Part shown: one piece after another, positions 7,605-16,337 of the stretch
How the letters are laid out: every line of letters begins with the position of its first letter
Numbering within the stretch: position 1 is the stretch's first letter
From: Bacteroidota bacterium
Lineage (GTDB): Bacteria; Bacteroidota; Bacteroidia; Chitinophagales; Chitinophagaceae
Length of the DNA: 64,000 nt
Reading direction: 5' to 3'
Assembly: GCA_018267625.1 (NCBI GenBank)
Contig: JAFDYC010000028.1
Coordinates: forward strand, 1 to 64,000
Notes under the pieces: generated by a model
The model's database searches: none
What the model was told of the DNA's origin: nothing
The model's input: only the letters and a program-made list of their open reading frames with translations
Translations under genes and position numbers: made by a program

Positions 7605-7652
7605 CTGGAGAATCAGAGTAAGAGAGGAATGAAAGCCCGCAATTGTCAAACG

Positions 7653-9083
7653 CTAGAACTCGGCGTTCTTGGGTGTGCGCGGGAAAGGAATCACATCCCG
7701 GATATTGCCCATACCGGTCACGAACTGAACCATCCTTTCAAAGCCCAAGCCGAAGCCTGCATGGGGTGCTGTGCCGAAGCGGCGGGTGTCCAGGTACCAG
7801 TAAAGCTCTTCGTGGGGCACATGCATTTCTTCCATGCGCTGGCTGAGTTTGTCTAAGCGTTCTTCACGTTGCGAGCCCCCCACGATTTCACCGATGCCGG
7901 GGGCGAGGATGTCCATAGCAGCTACTGTTTTCCCGTCTTCATTCTGGCGCATGTAGAAGGCTTTGATCTCCTTAGGGTAGTCGCGGACGATGACGGGTTT
8001 GCCAAAGTGTTTTTCCACGAGGTAGCGTTCATGTTCGCTTTGCAAATCAATACCCCATTTCACCTCATATTGGAACTTCTTTTTCTTAAAGGCAGGCGAT
8101 GCCAGAAGGATGCCAATGGCTTCAGTATAAGTGATGCGTTCGAAAGAATTTTCAGCAACAGAAGTCAATTTTTCCAGCAGGCCCATGCCGCTGCGTTCCT
8201 GTTGGGGTTTGTTTTTTTCTTCATCAGCGAGGCGCTGTGCGAGGAAGTTCAAATCCTCTGTGCAATGCTCCAGGGCATATCGGATGAGGTAGCGAACAAA
8301 ATCCTCCGCGAGGTTCATGTTGTCATGGATGTCTGCGAAGGCTACTTCAGGTTCAATCATCCAGAATTCGGCCAGATGGCGTGCTGTGTTTGAGTTTTCT
8401 GCCCGGAAGGTGGGGCCAAACGTATAAACCTCACCCAAGGCCATGGCCCCGAGTTCTGCTTCGAGCTGGCCACTCACTGTAAGGTTTGTAGCCCGACCAA
8501 AAAAGTCTTCTGAGAATGCCACAGCACCTTGTTCGTTGCGGGGAGTTCCATCAAATGGAAGTGTTGTGACCCGAAACATCTCGCCGGCTCCTTCTGCATC
8601 GCTTGCGGTGATGACTGGTGTGTGCAGATAGACGAAGCCTCGTTCGTTGAAAAACTGGTGAATGGCAAAAGCCAAGGCATGGCGCACCCGGAAGACGGCG
8701 CTAAAGGTGTTGGTGCGGAACCGTAAATGTGCGATTTCGCGGAGGTATTCAAGGCTGGGCCGGTTTTTAAGTTGTAATGGATACTGTTCTCCGTCGCAGT
8801 CTCCCAGGATTTCTATGGAATCAGCTTTTAACTCTACACGCTGTCCTTTACCCAGAGAGGCTACGATGTTCCCGTGTGCGGCGATGGCTGCACCGGCAGT
8901 GATGCGCTTCACGATGGATTCATCCGTTTCCAGCCCGATGACTACTTGCAGATTGGCCTGGCAAGAGCCGTCATTGAGGGCGATAAACTGATTGTTCCGG
9001 AAAGAACGAACCCATCCTTTGACGCTTGCGGGATAGTCTGTAGCCTGATGGTCGAGAATGCTCTTGATTTTACTGCGGGACAT
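7653..9083 (-). CDS. asnS: Asparaginyl-tRNA synthetase
   Basis: 476 residues, the usual length. An N-terminal OB-fold anticodon-binding domain (about 15-110, [19 protein letters not shown]) precedes a class II catalytic core. Motif 2 is seen in [20 protein letters not shown] and motif 3 in the C-terminal [13 protein letters not shown]. The combination of the AsnRS-type insertion and the ending FPRTPKN distinguishes it from AspRS. ATG 9083 is the only sensible start. Single-gene unit with its own terminator. Confidence 0.96.
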   Translation of the reverse strand: MSRSKIKSILDHQATDYPASVKGWVRSFRNNQFIALNDGSCQANLQVVIGLETDESIVKRITAGAAIAAHGNIVASLGKGQRVELKADSIEILGDCDGEQYPLQLKNRPSLEYLREIAHLRFRTNTFSAVFRVRHALAFAIHQFFNERGFVYLHTPVITASDAEGAGEMFRVTTLPFDGTPRNEQGAVAFSEDFFGRATNLTVSGQLEAELGAMALGEVYTFGPTFRAENSNTARHLAEFWMIEPEVAFADIHDNMNLAEDFVRYLIRYALEHCTEDLNFLAQRLADEEKNKPQQERSGMGLLEKLTSVAENSFERITYTEAIGILLASPAFKKKKFQYEVKWGIDLQSEHERYLVEKHFGKPVIVRDYPKEIKAFYMRQNEDGKTVAAMDILAPGIGEIVGGSQREERLDKLSQRMEEMHVPHEELYWYLDTRRFGTAPHAGFGLGFERMVQFVTGMGNIRDVIPFPRTPKNAEF

Positions 9084-9163
9084 GAGTAGGTGAATGCGGG
9101 TTATTCAGGATCACGCACAAAGACGCGAACTATATTTTTTTAAAAATGGGGGCCTAAAACGGG

Positions 9164-9718
9164 CTAAACTTTTTCGGCTTTTCGCTTTTGCATCAGCGAT
9201 TCATAATCCTTAATAGCGTGGCCCAGGATTTTTTGTGCCAGTCGTGCCCCCTGGAATTCTTCAATCTTCACCACCTTTTCTTCGAGTCGCTTGTATTCTT
9301 CAAAGAAGTGACGCAGTTCAGCGGTGAAATGGGGCGGTAATTCGTTGATGTCATTGATATAATTCACACTCATGTCGTGGGCGCAAACAGCGATAAGCTT
9401 ATCATCCGCTTCGCCCTGATCTAACATGCGCATAACCCCAACAATTTTTGCTTCCACCAGCGTCAGTGGAGCCATTTCAATCTGAGACAAGACAAGGATA
9501 TCCAGCGGATCGCCATCGTCACAATAAGTGCGCGGTATGAAGCCGTAGTTGGCAGGGTAGTACACCGAAGAATAGAGCACCCGGTCGAGGCGGAGCATGC
9601 CTACTTCTTTGTCTAATTCATACTTAGCACGGCTGCCTTTAGGGATTTCGATGATAGCATTCACAAGCTCCGGAACGTGCGTACCATAGCTCACGGAATG
9701 CCAAGGGTTAAACATCAT
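9164..9718 (-). CDS. ppa: Inorganic pyrophosphatase
   Basis: 184 residues from ATG 9718 (MMFNPWHSV); the next ATG at 9715 is equally possible. The frame extends 43 codons further but that part overlaps the divergent TauE promoter. Soluble family I enzyme that hydrolyses pyrophosphate. Substrate and metal residues are visible: [13 protein letters not shown] (24-36), YPANYGFIP (54-62) and the signature DDGDPLD with Asp68, Asp70 and Asp73. A TACCTTTG promoter box lies only 7 bases upstream of the ATG. Confidence 0.95.
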   Translation of the reverse strand: MMFNPWHSVSYGTHVPELVNAIIEIPKGSRAKYELDKEVGMLRLDRVLYSSVYYPANYGFIPRTYCDDGDPLDILVLSQIEMAPLTLVEAKIVGVMRMLDQGEADDKLIAVCAHDMSVNYINDINELPPHFTAELRHFFEEYKRLEEKVVKIEEFQGARLAQKILGHAIKDYESLMQKRKAEKV

Positions 9719-9724
9719 AGCGGG

Positions 9725-9732
9725 CAAAGGTA
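9725..9732 (-). promoter_or_regulatory. -7 box of ppa
   Basis: Minus-strand TACCTTTG matches the Bacteroidota -7 element TAnnTTTG, but I see no TTTG at the expected -33 spacing. With the ATG at 9718 the transcript would be almost leaderless. Confidence 0.4.
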
Positions 9733-9804
9733 AAACTTGCTTGGGCTGTGCTTGTCCGGATTCTTCATAGATATTTCCAGCCGGAACATCGGTAGGGCAG
9801 GGGC

Positions 9805-9812
9805 TATTTTTG
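9805..9812 (+). promoter_or_regulatory. -7 box of the TauE-type permease gene
   Basis: TATTTTTG on the plus strand, 41 bases before ATG 9854. No good -33 partner. Its position supports the short start of the permease. Confidence 0.4.
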
Positions 9813-9853
9813 GCGGCCACGAAGCGGTGCAAAACCGAACTTTCCATCTATTT

Positions 9854-10684
9854 ATGAGCAGCATTTTTATACTCATCCTCATCGGCTTCCTGATTGGCAC
9901 TTTGGGCACTTTAATTGGTGCAGGCGGTGGTTTTATCCTTGTGCCGCTGCTTATCCTGATGCATCCGGAGCTGAGTGCCCAGCATATTGCGGCTATTTCC
10001 ATTGCGGTGGTAGCTTGTAATGCTATCTCGGGCTCAGTAGCTTATATGCGTGCCCGACGGGTGGATTATCGTGCCGGTATCATTTTCGCTATTTGCACGA
10101 TTCCAGGCTCTATCCTCGGCGTGATGACAACAAAGATCATTCCCCGAAACGTCTTCGATGTCATTTTCGGCGTGTTGCTATTTGGGCTGGCGCTGTTTCT
10201 TTTTTTGAAAGGCGGGAAAAAGCAGCACATCAGCAAACCAGTAGGCAACCACAAAGGCTGGTACCATCAAAGCCTGCGGGATAAAGCAGGCGAAGTGCAC
10301 GAATATTCTTATGATGTCCGCAAAGGAGGCATCCTGAGTGTTTTCGTAGGGTATTTCTCCCCATTGTTAGGTATAGGCGGAGGCATCATTCACGTGCCAG
10401 TAATGGTGGAATGGCTTCGTTTTCCGGTGCATATCGCCACGGCTACTTCGCATTTCATCCTGGCCATCATGGCTACCGTGAGTGTAGTGACCAATTGGTA
10501 CGAAGGCAGTTACAACGACCCGGCGGTAACCCACATGATGCTGGGCTTAGCCATCGGTATTATTCCAGGAGCCCAGTTGGGTGCATTTCTTTCGAAGAAA
10601 CTTCAGGGAAGAGCTATCATCAAAGCATTGGCCCTGGCTTTGGGTGTAGTCGCCATCCGCATTTTATGGTCTCGGTTTTTCTAA
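9854..10684 (+). CDS. TauE/SafE family sulfite/anion permease
   Basis: 276 residues from ATG 9854 (MSSIFILILIGF). The upstream frame to 9737 lacks hydrophobic character and overlaps ppa, so it is dropped. Two homologous halves each begin with a glycine-rich membrane segment: GFLIGTLGTLIGAGGGFILVP near residues 10-30 and YFSPLLGIGGGIIHVPVM around 170. The pattern is that of TauE/SafE (DUF81) exporters of sulfite, sulfoacetate or related organosulfur anions. The actual substrate cannot be told from sequence. Several membrane helices, inner membrane. Divergent from ppa. Confidence 0.88.
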   Translation: MSSIFILILIGFLIGTLGTLIGAGGGFILVPLLILMHPELSAQHIAAISIAVVACNAISGSVAYMRARRVDYRAGIIFAICTIPGSILGVMTTKIIPRNVFDVIFGVLLFGLALFLFLKGGKKQHISKPVGNHKGWYHQSLRDKAGEVHEYSYDVRKGGILSVFVGYFSPLLGIGGGIIHVPVMVEWLRFPVHIATATSHFILAIMATVSVVTNWYEGSYNDPAVTHMMLGLAIGIIPGAQLGAFLSKKLQGRAIIKALALALGVVAIRILWSRFF

Positions 10685-10826
10685 AAGTTTTCGACTTTAA
10701 ATTTATTTGGTAAGCCTCTGAATTTTTCTTTTTTTGAGGCATGAAACGAAATACAGCTTTGCGGCAAAGGCAATAAATACAGCGGTAGCAAGTTTAGAAT
10801 CAGCCTACAGCTTTTAACAGCTTCGG

Positions 10827-10857
10827 TTTGGGAATGAAGAGTACGCCTCTATCTTTG
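10827..10857 (+). promoter_or_regulatory. Strong Bacteroidota promoter of the exbB-tonB operon
   Basis: TTTG at 10827-10830, exactly 19 bases, then TATCTTTG at 10850-10857: a full match to the TTTG-N19-TAnnTTTG consensus. Transcription would start near 10864, leaving a leader of about 80 bases before exbB. Confidence 0.78.
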
Positions 10858-10942
10858 CCGCCGCTCGAAAAATCCACAATCTTCAAGCAGTTTTCACCTC
10901 TAACAGAACCAACTAAAACATCCCCTAAAAAGCAAAAACAGT

Positions 10943-11797
10943 ATGGCAGATGTAAAACCGACCACCGCACGTCCTTCTGGCTCTCAAGGTGGTAGCCGCG
11001 CAGGCAAACCAAAGAATACAAATAACTTCCTCGTAAACCTTACGGTCGTTATTGTCTGCATCATTGCAGCTATTGTTTTGTATTTGTATGTACTGGGCAA
11101 CCCCAGCAACTTCGCCGATGGAGCCAGCAGACACACACCCAAAAATGCTCTTGGCACAACGTACACCGGTGGTTGGGTAGTACCCATCCTGATGTCCACG
11201 CTCCTCACGCTGATTTGCTTTGTTATCGAGCGTGCACTCACCATCTTCAAGGCCCGTGGTAAAGGCCAAACAGGTGAGTTCGTTCGCAAAGTGCAATATC
11301 AACTCGCCAACAAAAACGTAGATGCTGCAATCGCTGAATGCGACAAGCAGAGTGGCTCTGTAGGCAATGTGATGCGCAGCGGCCTGCTGAAATATCGCGA
11401 GATGATTAGCAATCCGGATTTAGACACCGACCAAAAGGTACTTTCCATCCAAAAAGAAATCGAAGAAGCTACCGCCCTTGAATTGCCCATGCTGGAAAAG
11501 AACTTAGTGTTCCTATCTACCATCGCTTCATGCGCCACCCTGCTGGGTCTGTTCGGAACGGTAATGGGTATGATTCGTGCCTTCGCCTCTATGGCTGCTT
11601 CCGGCGGTGGTGCGGATGCTACTCAGCTCGCCCTCGGTATCTCTGAAGCCCTGATCAATACGGCTCTCGGTATCTCTACTTCCTTCGTTGCCATCGTTGC
11701 TTACAACTTCTACACGACCATTATTGATGGCATCACCTTCGGTATTGATGAGAGCGGCTTCACACTGACTCAAAGCTTCGCAGCCAACTATAAATAA
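10943..11797 (+). CDS. exbB: MotA/TolQ/ExbB proton channel protein
   Basis: 284 residues. Inner-membrane proton channel subunit that, with ExbD and TonB, transmits the proton-motive force to outer-membrane receptors. A charged Gly/Ser-rich N-terminus (1-27) precedes membrane segments near 28-50 and 75-95, a cytoplasmic loop (100-165), and two C-terminal helices with the TolQ/ExbB core (ATLLGLFGTVMGMIRAF and ALGISEALINTALGI). Opening gene of a four-gene operon under a consensus promoter. TolQ-type use cannot be excluded, but the TonB gene in the operon favours ExbB. Confidence 0.93.
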   Translation: MADVKPTTARPSGSQGGSRAGKPKNTNNFLVNLTVVIVCIIAAIVLYLYVLGNPSNFADGASRHTPKNALGTTYTGGWVVPILMSTLLTLICFVIERALTIFKARGKGQTGEFVRKVQYQLANKNVDAAIAECDKQSGSVGNVMRSGLLKYREMISNPDLDTDQKVLSIQKEIEEATALELPMLEKNLVFLSTIASCATLLGLFGTVMGMIRAFASMAASGGGADATQLALGISEALINTALGISTSFVAIVAYNFYTTIIDGITFGIDESGFTLTQSFAANYK

Positions 11798-11852
11798 GGC
11801 AGGCCGCACAGGCCCGTCAGGCCCGAAAAGCAATTCTCCATCTTTTTTGGCG

Positions 11853-11880
11853 CGGCGCTTATGGAAATTCATGAGCGCCG
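11853..11880 (+). other. Intergenic hairpin between exbB and first exbD
   Basis: An 11-bp stem (cggcgct-t-atg with cat-g-agcgccg, one G-U pair) and a 6-base loop. No T-run follows, so it is not a standard terminator. It may act as an RNA processing or stability element that raises ExbB relative to ExbD. Confidence 0.5.
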
Positions 11881-11915
11881 TGTCTTTACCATAAAGCCAC
11901 TAAGGACTACCCGCT

Positions 11916-12596
11916 ATGCCTAAAGTAAAAATGGCTCGGAAAAGCACAAACATTGACATGACTGCCATGTGCGATGTGGCTTTTCTTCTCCTTACCTTCT
12001 TCATGCTTGCCACCAAGTTCAAGAAGGACGACCCGGTGATGGTGGTAACACCTTCCTCCATCTCGCAAATCACGGTGCCGGATACCTCAATCATGATGAT
12101 CACGATTGACACCAAAGGACGTGTGTACTTTTCTATTGACCGGAAGAAAGTGGGAGACCGGGATGTGGCAGATGCCCGCCTCGGCCTCATCCGGGATATG
12201 AACGAATACAAAAAACTGGGACTTTCAGACCAAGAGATGTATCAGTTCCAAAAAGGAGCCGCTGTGGGTGTGCCCTTCTCACAACTGAAACAATACCTCT
12301 CCTCTCCACCCGCGGTTCAGAAACAATTAGACGCTCAAAGCCCCGGTATCCCCGTGGATACGAGCGCTGATGCGCCAGACAATGAACTCGCCGCCTGGAT
12401 TCGGGTAGCCCGAAACAACAACCCCTTCCTGCGCATCCTCATAAAAGGGGACGTAAACACAAAATACCCCGCCGTGGATAAAGTGATAAATACGCTTGGA
12501 GGCATGAAGATTTTCCGATTTAACCTCATTACCAACCTCGAAGCCGTGCCCCCAGGCACCGCCGCTTATGAGGACGCCCAAAAGAAAAACGGGTAG
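11916..12596 (+). CDS. exbD: ExbD/TolR family protein (long form)
   Basis: 226 residues, against about 130-150 for classical ExbD. N-terminal cytoplasmic tail MPKVKMARKSTNIDMT is followed by one membrane helix (CDVAFLLLTFFMLATKF, about 19-35) with the conserved Asp20 that takes part in proton flow. The periplasmic domain is enlarged by a segment (about 95-160, rich in Gln, Pro and Asp) before the usual C-terminal beta-alpha unit (LRILIKGDVNTKYPAVDKVI). The long form is usual in Bacteroidota operons with two ExbD genes. Second gene of the operon. Confidence 0.9.
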   Translation: MPKVKMARKSTNIDMTAMCDVAFLLLTFFMLATKFKKDDPVMVVTPSSISQITVPDTSIMMITIDTKGRVYFSIDRKKVGDRDVADARLGLIRDMNEYKKLGLSDQEMYQFQKGAAVGVPFSQLKQYLSSPPAVQKQLDAQSPGIPVDTSADAPDNELAAWIRVARNNNPFLRILIKGDVNTKYPAVDKVINTLGGMKIFRFNLITNLEAVPPGTAAYEDAQKKNG

Positions 12597-12646
12597 CCCC
12601 CTCATACTATTCATTGATTTCTTAATTCAATAAATGCCCTTCTGAC

Positions 12647-13243
12647 ATGGCTGAATTAGATACCTCCAGTGGAGGTTCGCATAAAAAAGGACCTGGCGTC
12701 AAAAAAGGGAAGAAGCTTTCTACCCGCATTGACCTTACCCCCATGGTGGACCTTGGCTTCCTGCTGATCACCTTCTTCATGTACACCACCACTTTGGCAA
12801 AACCAAAGACGATGGAAATAAACATGCCCTTCAAGGATAAAAACATGACTGAAGAGCAGAAGAGCAAGGTGAAAAGCAGCACGGCCCTCACCGTCCTGCT
12901 CAGCAAAGACCACCGCATCTACACCTATGCCGGCATCGGGGACGACCCAACGAAACCACCGGTGCTCGACCCTATCAACATTACAAAAAGCACCGTTGGA
13001 CTCCGGAAAGTGATTATCGCCAAAAAGCAGGAGATTGACCAGCTCAAACAAAGCGGAGTCCTTACCCCAACGGACCAAATCACAGTACTCATCAAGCCAG
13101 ACACCAACTCCACATACAAGGATATGGTGGACGTCTTCGACGAAATGACCATCAATGATGTGAAGGTGTACGCGAAAGTGGACATCACCAACCAAGACCG
13201 GGATTTCATCAAAAAGACCCAGGAAGCAAACGGCATCCAATAG
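12647..13243 (+). CDS. exbD: Second ExbD/TolR family protein
   Basis: 198 residues. A Lys/Gly-rich cytoplasmic tail (1-27) is followed by the membrane helix LTPMVDLGFLLITFFMYTT with the conserved Asp in MVDLGF, then a periplasmic domain ending in ITVLIKPDTNSTYKDMVDVFDEM. It is clearly a diverged paralogue of the preceding ExbD rather than a duplicate, with a different insertion. Two unlike ExbD subunits may form a heterodimer within the ExbB pentamer. It lies 50 bases after exbD1 and 43 before tonB. Confidence 0.9.
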   Translation: MAELDTSSGGSHKKGPGVKKGKKLSTRIDLTPMVDLGFLLITFFMYTTTLAKPKTMEINMPFKDKNMTEEQKSKVKSSTALTVLLSKDHRIYTYAGIGDDPTKPPVLDPINITKSTVGLRKVIIAKKQEIDQLKQSGVLTPTDQITVLIKPDTNSTYKDMVDVFDEMTINDVKVYAKVDITNQDRDFIKKTQEANGIQ

Positions 13244-13286
13244 GCTGCCTACCTCATCAGGAACGCTCACGACAAACTAACGACCG

Positions 13287-14102
13287 ATGGATCTCAACAA
13301 ACTCCTGAACAGCGACTACCTCGACATCCTCTTCGATGGCCGCAATAAGAAATACGGAGGCTATGAATTGCGCCGCAATTACCCCAAGCGCATCCGCAAT
13401 TCCACCATCATCCTTCTGGCATTGGCCGTCCTCTTAATAGGTTATCAGGTACTCGCCGACACCTTGTTTAGCCACAAGGATAAAATGCCCGTCATCTCTG
13501 TCAAAGAAGTTACTCTGGCAGAACCACCCCCTATTGACAAAACAAAACCACCACCACCACCACCACCACCCGCTCCGCCACCACCGGTGAAGCCTACGGT
13601 GAAATTCACACCGCCGGTCATCAAGAAAGATGAGGAAGTGAAGGAAGATGAAAAGCCAACACCACCCCCTGATGAAAAGGTAGCTGTAGGCCTTGAAACC
13701 AAAGCGGGTGACCCCAATGGTATTGATCCTGGGTTGATAGACAAGCCCGGAAATGGAGTAGTAGAACAACCCTCCGGCCCTCCTGCTCCGGTTCGTTTTG
13801 TTGAGCAAATGCCCGAGTTCCCCGGTGGCCCCGATGCGCTCCAGAAATATCTGCGCGACCACCTGCGCTATCCGGATGATGCACGCGAAAGCGGCGCCGA
13901 AGGCCGCGTTGGCATCGAATTCGTCGTCAGTGAAGACGGCAGCATTTCTAACGTAAAAGTGGTACGCAGTGCAGGCAATTCATCCTTAGATGCAGAAGCC
14001 ATGCGCGTGGTAAAAGGCATGCCTCACTGGAAACCGGGCCGCCAACAAGGCCGTGCCGTACCGGTGTATTACACCCTGCCCATTTCTTTCAAATTGGATT
14101 AG
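13287..14102 (+). CDS. tonB: TonB energy transducer
   Basis: 271 residues. Cytoplasmic N-terminus with the Bacteroidota-type motif FDGRNKKYGGYELRRNY (16-32), one membrane helix (about 39-56), a proline-rich periplasmic linker starting near residue 85 (eight consecutive Pro, then APPPPVKPT), and a C-terminal TonB domain (about 172-271, VRFVEQMPEFPGG to ISFKLD). It links the ExbBD motor to TonB-dependent receptors in the outer membrane. The C-terminal domain is strongly similar to the one fused to the M56 protein at 5812-7059. Last gene of the operon, followed by a strong terminator. Confidence 0.95.
   Translation: MDLNKLLNSDYLDILFDGRNKKYGGYELRRNYPKRIRNSTIILLALAVLLIGYQVLADTLFSHKDKMPVISVKEVTLAEPPPIDKTKPPPPPPPPAPPPPVKPTVKFTPPVIKKDEEVKEDEKPTPPPDEKVAVGLETKAGDPNGIDPGLIDKPGNGVVEQPSGPPAPVRFVEQMPEFPGGPDALQKYLRDHLRYPDDARESGAEGRVGIEFVVSEDGSISNVKVVRSAGNSSLDAEAMRVVKGMPHWKPGRQQGRAVPVYYTLPISFKLD
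13548..13571 (+). repeat. CCA trinucleotide run in tonB
   Basis: Seven consecutive CCA codons then CCC encode eight prolines. Slippage in units of three would change the linker length without breaking the frame. Confidence 0.9.
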
Positions 14103-14126
14103 GCAAACCATTCAGAATCTGCTTCG

Positions 14127-14163
14127 CAACGCCACCTGCAACGGGTGGCGTTGTTTTTTTTTT
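14127..14163 (+). terminator. Terminator of the exbB-tonB operon
   Basis: Perfect 10-bp stem (14127-14136 with 14144-14153), 7-base loop, then a run of 10 T. Confidence 0.95.
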
Positions 14164-14336
14164 CGAGGCACTCGCAGGCACAACTTCTACATCGTTCATG
14201 CACTTTTTTTGGAAAACAACCTTTTCTGCCGGCTTTGTGCTCCGATGCATTGAATGCGGATAAAAGGCCATCAGTTGAATAGAAAAGAAATCCGGACTCA
14301 AATAATCATCACCGCGTCTATGTTGCCGGAATAGAG

Positions 14337-15038
14337 TTACCCGGCAAATATTCGGGCAATTAAGAAGGCGGCACCTGCTGCAGCGCTACCAATGAGCATC
14401 ACACGAATAGCCCCAGACCAGGGGGCAGAGCCGGTAGCCTTTGCCTTGAAATAACCAAAAATGAAGAGGCATAGAACTGTAATAATGCAGCTCCATCGAA
14501 GAGCCTCTAAGGGCAGACTGTAGAAGAAATAAGGACTCAGGGGCACTAGTCCGCCCAGGATGTAAGACCCGCCAATATTGAGGGCACTTCGGAGGGCACG
14601 CCTGGGGTCGGGCTTCTCAAGGCCCAGTTCAAAGCGCATCATGAAATCAACCCATTTCTGCTTGTCGCGGGCCATTTCATTGGCTATTAATTCTTGAGAC
14701 TCCGGGCTGAGGCCCAGGCCTGCAAATACATCACGGACCTCTTTCTTTTCTTCCTCGGGCACCTGCTCTACTTCCTGTTGTTCGCGGAGCAGTTCGGAAT
14801 GATAATGTTCCTGCTCGGTGCGGCCTGCCAGAAACCCACCGAGGCCCATTGCAATAGAGCCTGCGGCAATCTCGGCCAGCCCTGCGGTGATGATGATGCC
14901 GGTAGAGACGGCAGCACCGCTCAATCCCGCAGCCAGGGCAAAGGGTACCGTCAGGCCGTCACTCATGCCGATGACGACATCAGAAAGAAATGCCCGTGAA
15001 TGACGATGTTGTTCCGCGTGGCTGCGGTGCAGGTGCAT
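14337..15038 (-). CDS. VIT1/CCC1 family (DUF125-type) metal transporter
   Basis: 233 residues from ATG 15038 (MHLHRSHAEQH). A TTG at 15068 would add 10 residues and overlap the aminotransferase stop; family N-termini favour the ATG. VIT/CCC1 proteins move iron or manganese, often to store or export Fe2+. Membrane segment 1 carries DVVIGMSDGLTVPFALAAGL (about 20-39); the helix GLAEIAAGSIAMGLGGFLAGR follows, then a soluble acidic metal-binding stretch (EQEHYHSELLREQQEVEQVPEEE, quoted in parts: EQEHYHSELL then a Glu-rich tail) and two to three C-terminal helices. It lies directly downstream of the ornithine aminotransferase gene. Confidence 0.87.
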   Translation of the reverse strand: MHLHRSHAEQHRHSRAFLSDVVIGMSDGLTVPFALAAGLSGAAVSTGIIITAGLAEIAAGSIAMGLGGFLAGRTEQEHYHSELLREQQEVEQVPEEEKKEVRDVFAGLGLSPESQELIANEMARDKQKWVDFMMRFELGLEKPDPRRALRSALNIGGSYILGGLVPLSPYFFYSLPLEALRWSCIITVLCLFIFGYFKAKATGSAPWSGAIRVMLIGSAAAGAAFLIARIFAG

Positions 15039-15060
15039 GTCGGGCGTCTTGGGCAGGCGT

Positions 15061-16296
15061 TCAGGCAAAATGTTGCAGGCTGGTGCGGATAATCGCTAAG
15101 GCTTCGTCTATTTCAGCGCGGGTGATGAGTAAGGGCGGAGCCAGACGGATGATATGACCATGAGTTGGCTTGGCGAGCAGGCCAAAGTCGCGCAGCTTGA
15201 GGCAAAGCTCCCAGGCAGCATCCTTGTGGGGATGGTCTATGACGATGGCATTGAGCAGGCCTTTCCCACGCACAATTGAGATATGAGAGTGGTCAATTGC
15301 CCGGAGTTGCTGCCGGAAGTATTCGCCTTGAAGGGCTGCATTTTCAGCCATCATTTCATCTTGTAAAACTTGCAGGGCAGTGATAGCCACTTTGCAGGCG
15401 AGGGGATTGCCACCATAGGTAGAGCCATGTTCGCCGGGGCGAATGCACAGCATGATGTCATCATCTGCAAGGACGGCACTAACGGGTAAAGCCCCCCCGG
15501 AAAGTGCCTTCCCGAGGATCAGTATGTCGGGGCGGACACCTTCATGATCGCAGGCCAGCATCATGCCTGTGCGGCAGAGCCCGGTTTGGATTTCATCGGC
15601 TATGAACAATACCCCGGCTTCCTTGCAGAGGGTAGCAGCTTGTGCGAGGTAGCCATCATCGGGTACCATCACGCCAGCTTCGCCCTGGATAGGTTCTACC
15701 AGAAATCCGGCGACATGTGGGTCCGTAACAGCCCGGTGTAAGGCATCAAGGTTGTTATAGGGAATGATTTCGTAGCCGGGCATGTATGGGCCGAATCCGT
15801 TTCGGGAATCCGGGTCGCTGGAGAACGAGATGACGTTCAATGTGCGCCCGTGGAAGTTGCCGGAACACACGATGATTTTTGCTTTCTGGTCGGGTATGCC
15901 TTTCTTGTCGTAGCCCCAGCGGCGGGCCAGTTTTAGTGCTGTTTCGACGGCTTCTACACCGGCATTCATGGGCAGCACCTTGTCATAACCCAGCAGCTTG
16001 GTAATGTATTCTTCAAACTCACCGAGCAGGTTGTTGTAAAAGGCGCGGGAGGTGAGGGTCAGTTGTTCCGCCTGTTCCTTCAGTGCGGCGATGATGCGGG
16101 GGTGGCAATGCCCCTGGTTGATGGCTGAATAGCCGGACAGGAAATCGAAATAGCGCCGGCCATCCACATCCCAGACATGCACTCCCTTGCCCCGGGCCAG
16201 CACCACCGGCAGGGGATGGTAGTTGTGTGCGCCGTAGCGTTCTTCGAGGTTTAAAAAATGTTGTGATGCTTCGGAAATGGCCAATGTCTCTATCAT
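15061..16296 (-). CDS. rocD: Ornithine aminotransferase
   Basis: 411 residues from ATG 16296 ([14 protein letters not shown]); an upstream GTG at 16317 is less likely. PLP-dependent class III aminotransferase that converts ornithine and 2-oxoglutarate to glutamate semialdehyde and glutamate. Diagnostic stretches: [22 protein letters not shown], the PLP-facing [21 protein letters not shown] and the Schiff-base lysine in [17 protein letters not shown]. The N-terminal [16 protein letters not shown] is characteristic of OAT rather than acetylornithine or GABA transaminases. It starts 41 bases downstream of the Kir channel gene. Confidence 0.93.
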   Translation of the reverse strand: MIETLAISEASQHFLNLEERYGAHNYHPLPVVLARGKGVHVWDVDGRRYFDFLSGYSAINQGHCHPRIIAALKEQAEQLTLTSRAFYNNLLGEFEEYITKLLGYDKVLPMNAGVEAVETALKLARRWGYDKKGIPDQKAKIIVCSGNFHGRTLNVISFSSDPDSRNGFGPYMPGYEIIPYNNLDALHRAVTDPHVAGFLVEPIQGEAGVMVPDDGYLAQAATLCKEAGVLFIADEIQTGLCRTGMMLACDHEGVRPDILILGKALSGGALPVSAVLADDDIMLCIRPGEHGSTYGGNPLACKVAITALQVLQDEMMAENAALQGEYFRQQLRAIDHSHISIVRGKGLLNAIVIDHPHKDAAWELCLKLRDFGLLAKPTHGHIIRLAPPLLITRAEIDEALAIIRTSLQHFA

Positions 16297-16337
16297 GAAG
16301 CGAAGGTAACTTATCACCTTCAGAGCCTTAATCAGCT

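Noticed and set aside
10714..10740. Hairpin gcctc/gaggc as terminator of the permease gene
   Set aside because: Only 5 bp of stem and a 17-base loop; too weak.
13434..13862. Gly/Trp-rich antisense frames opposite tonB
   Set aside because: Shadows of the proline codons of tonB.
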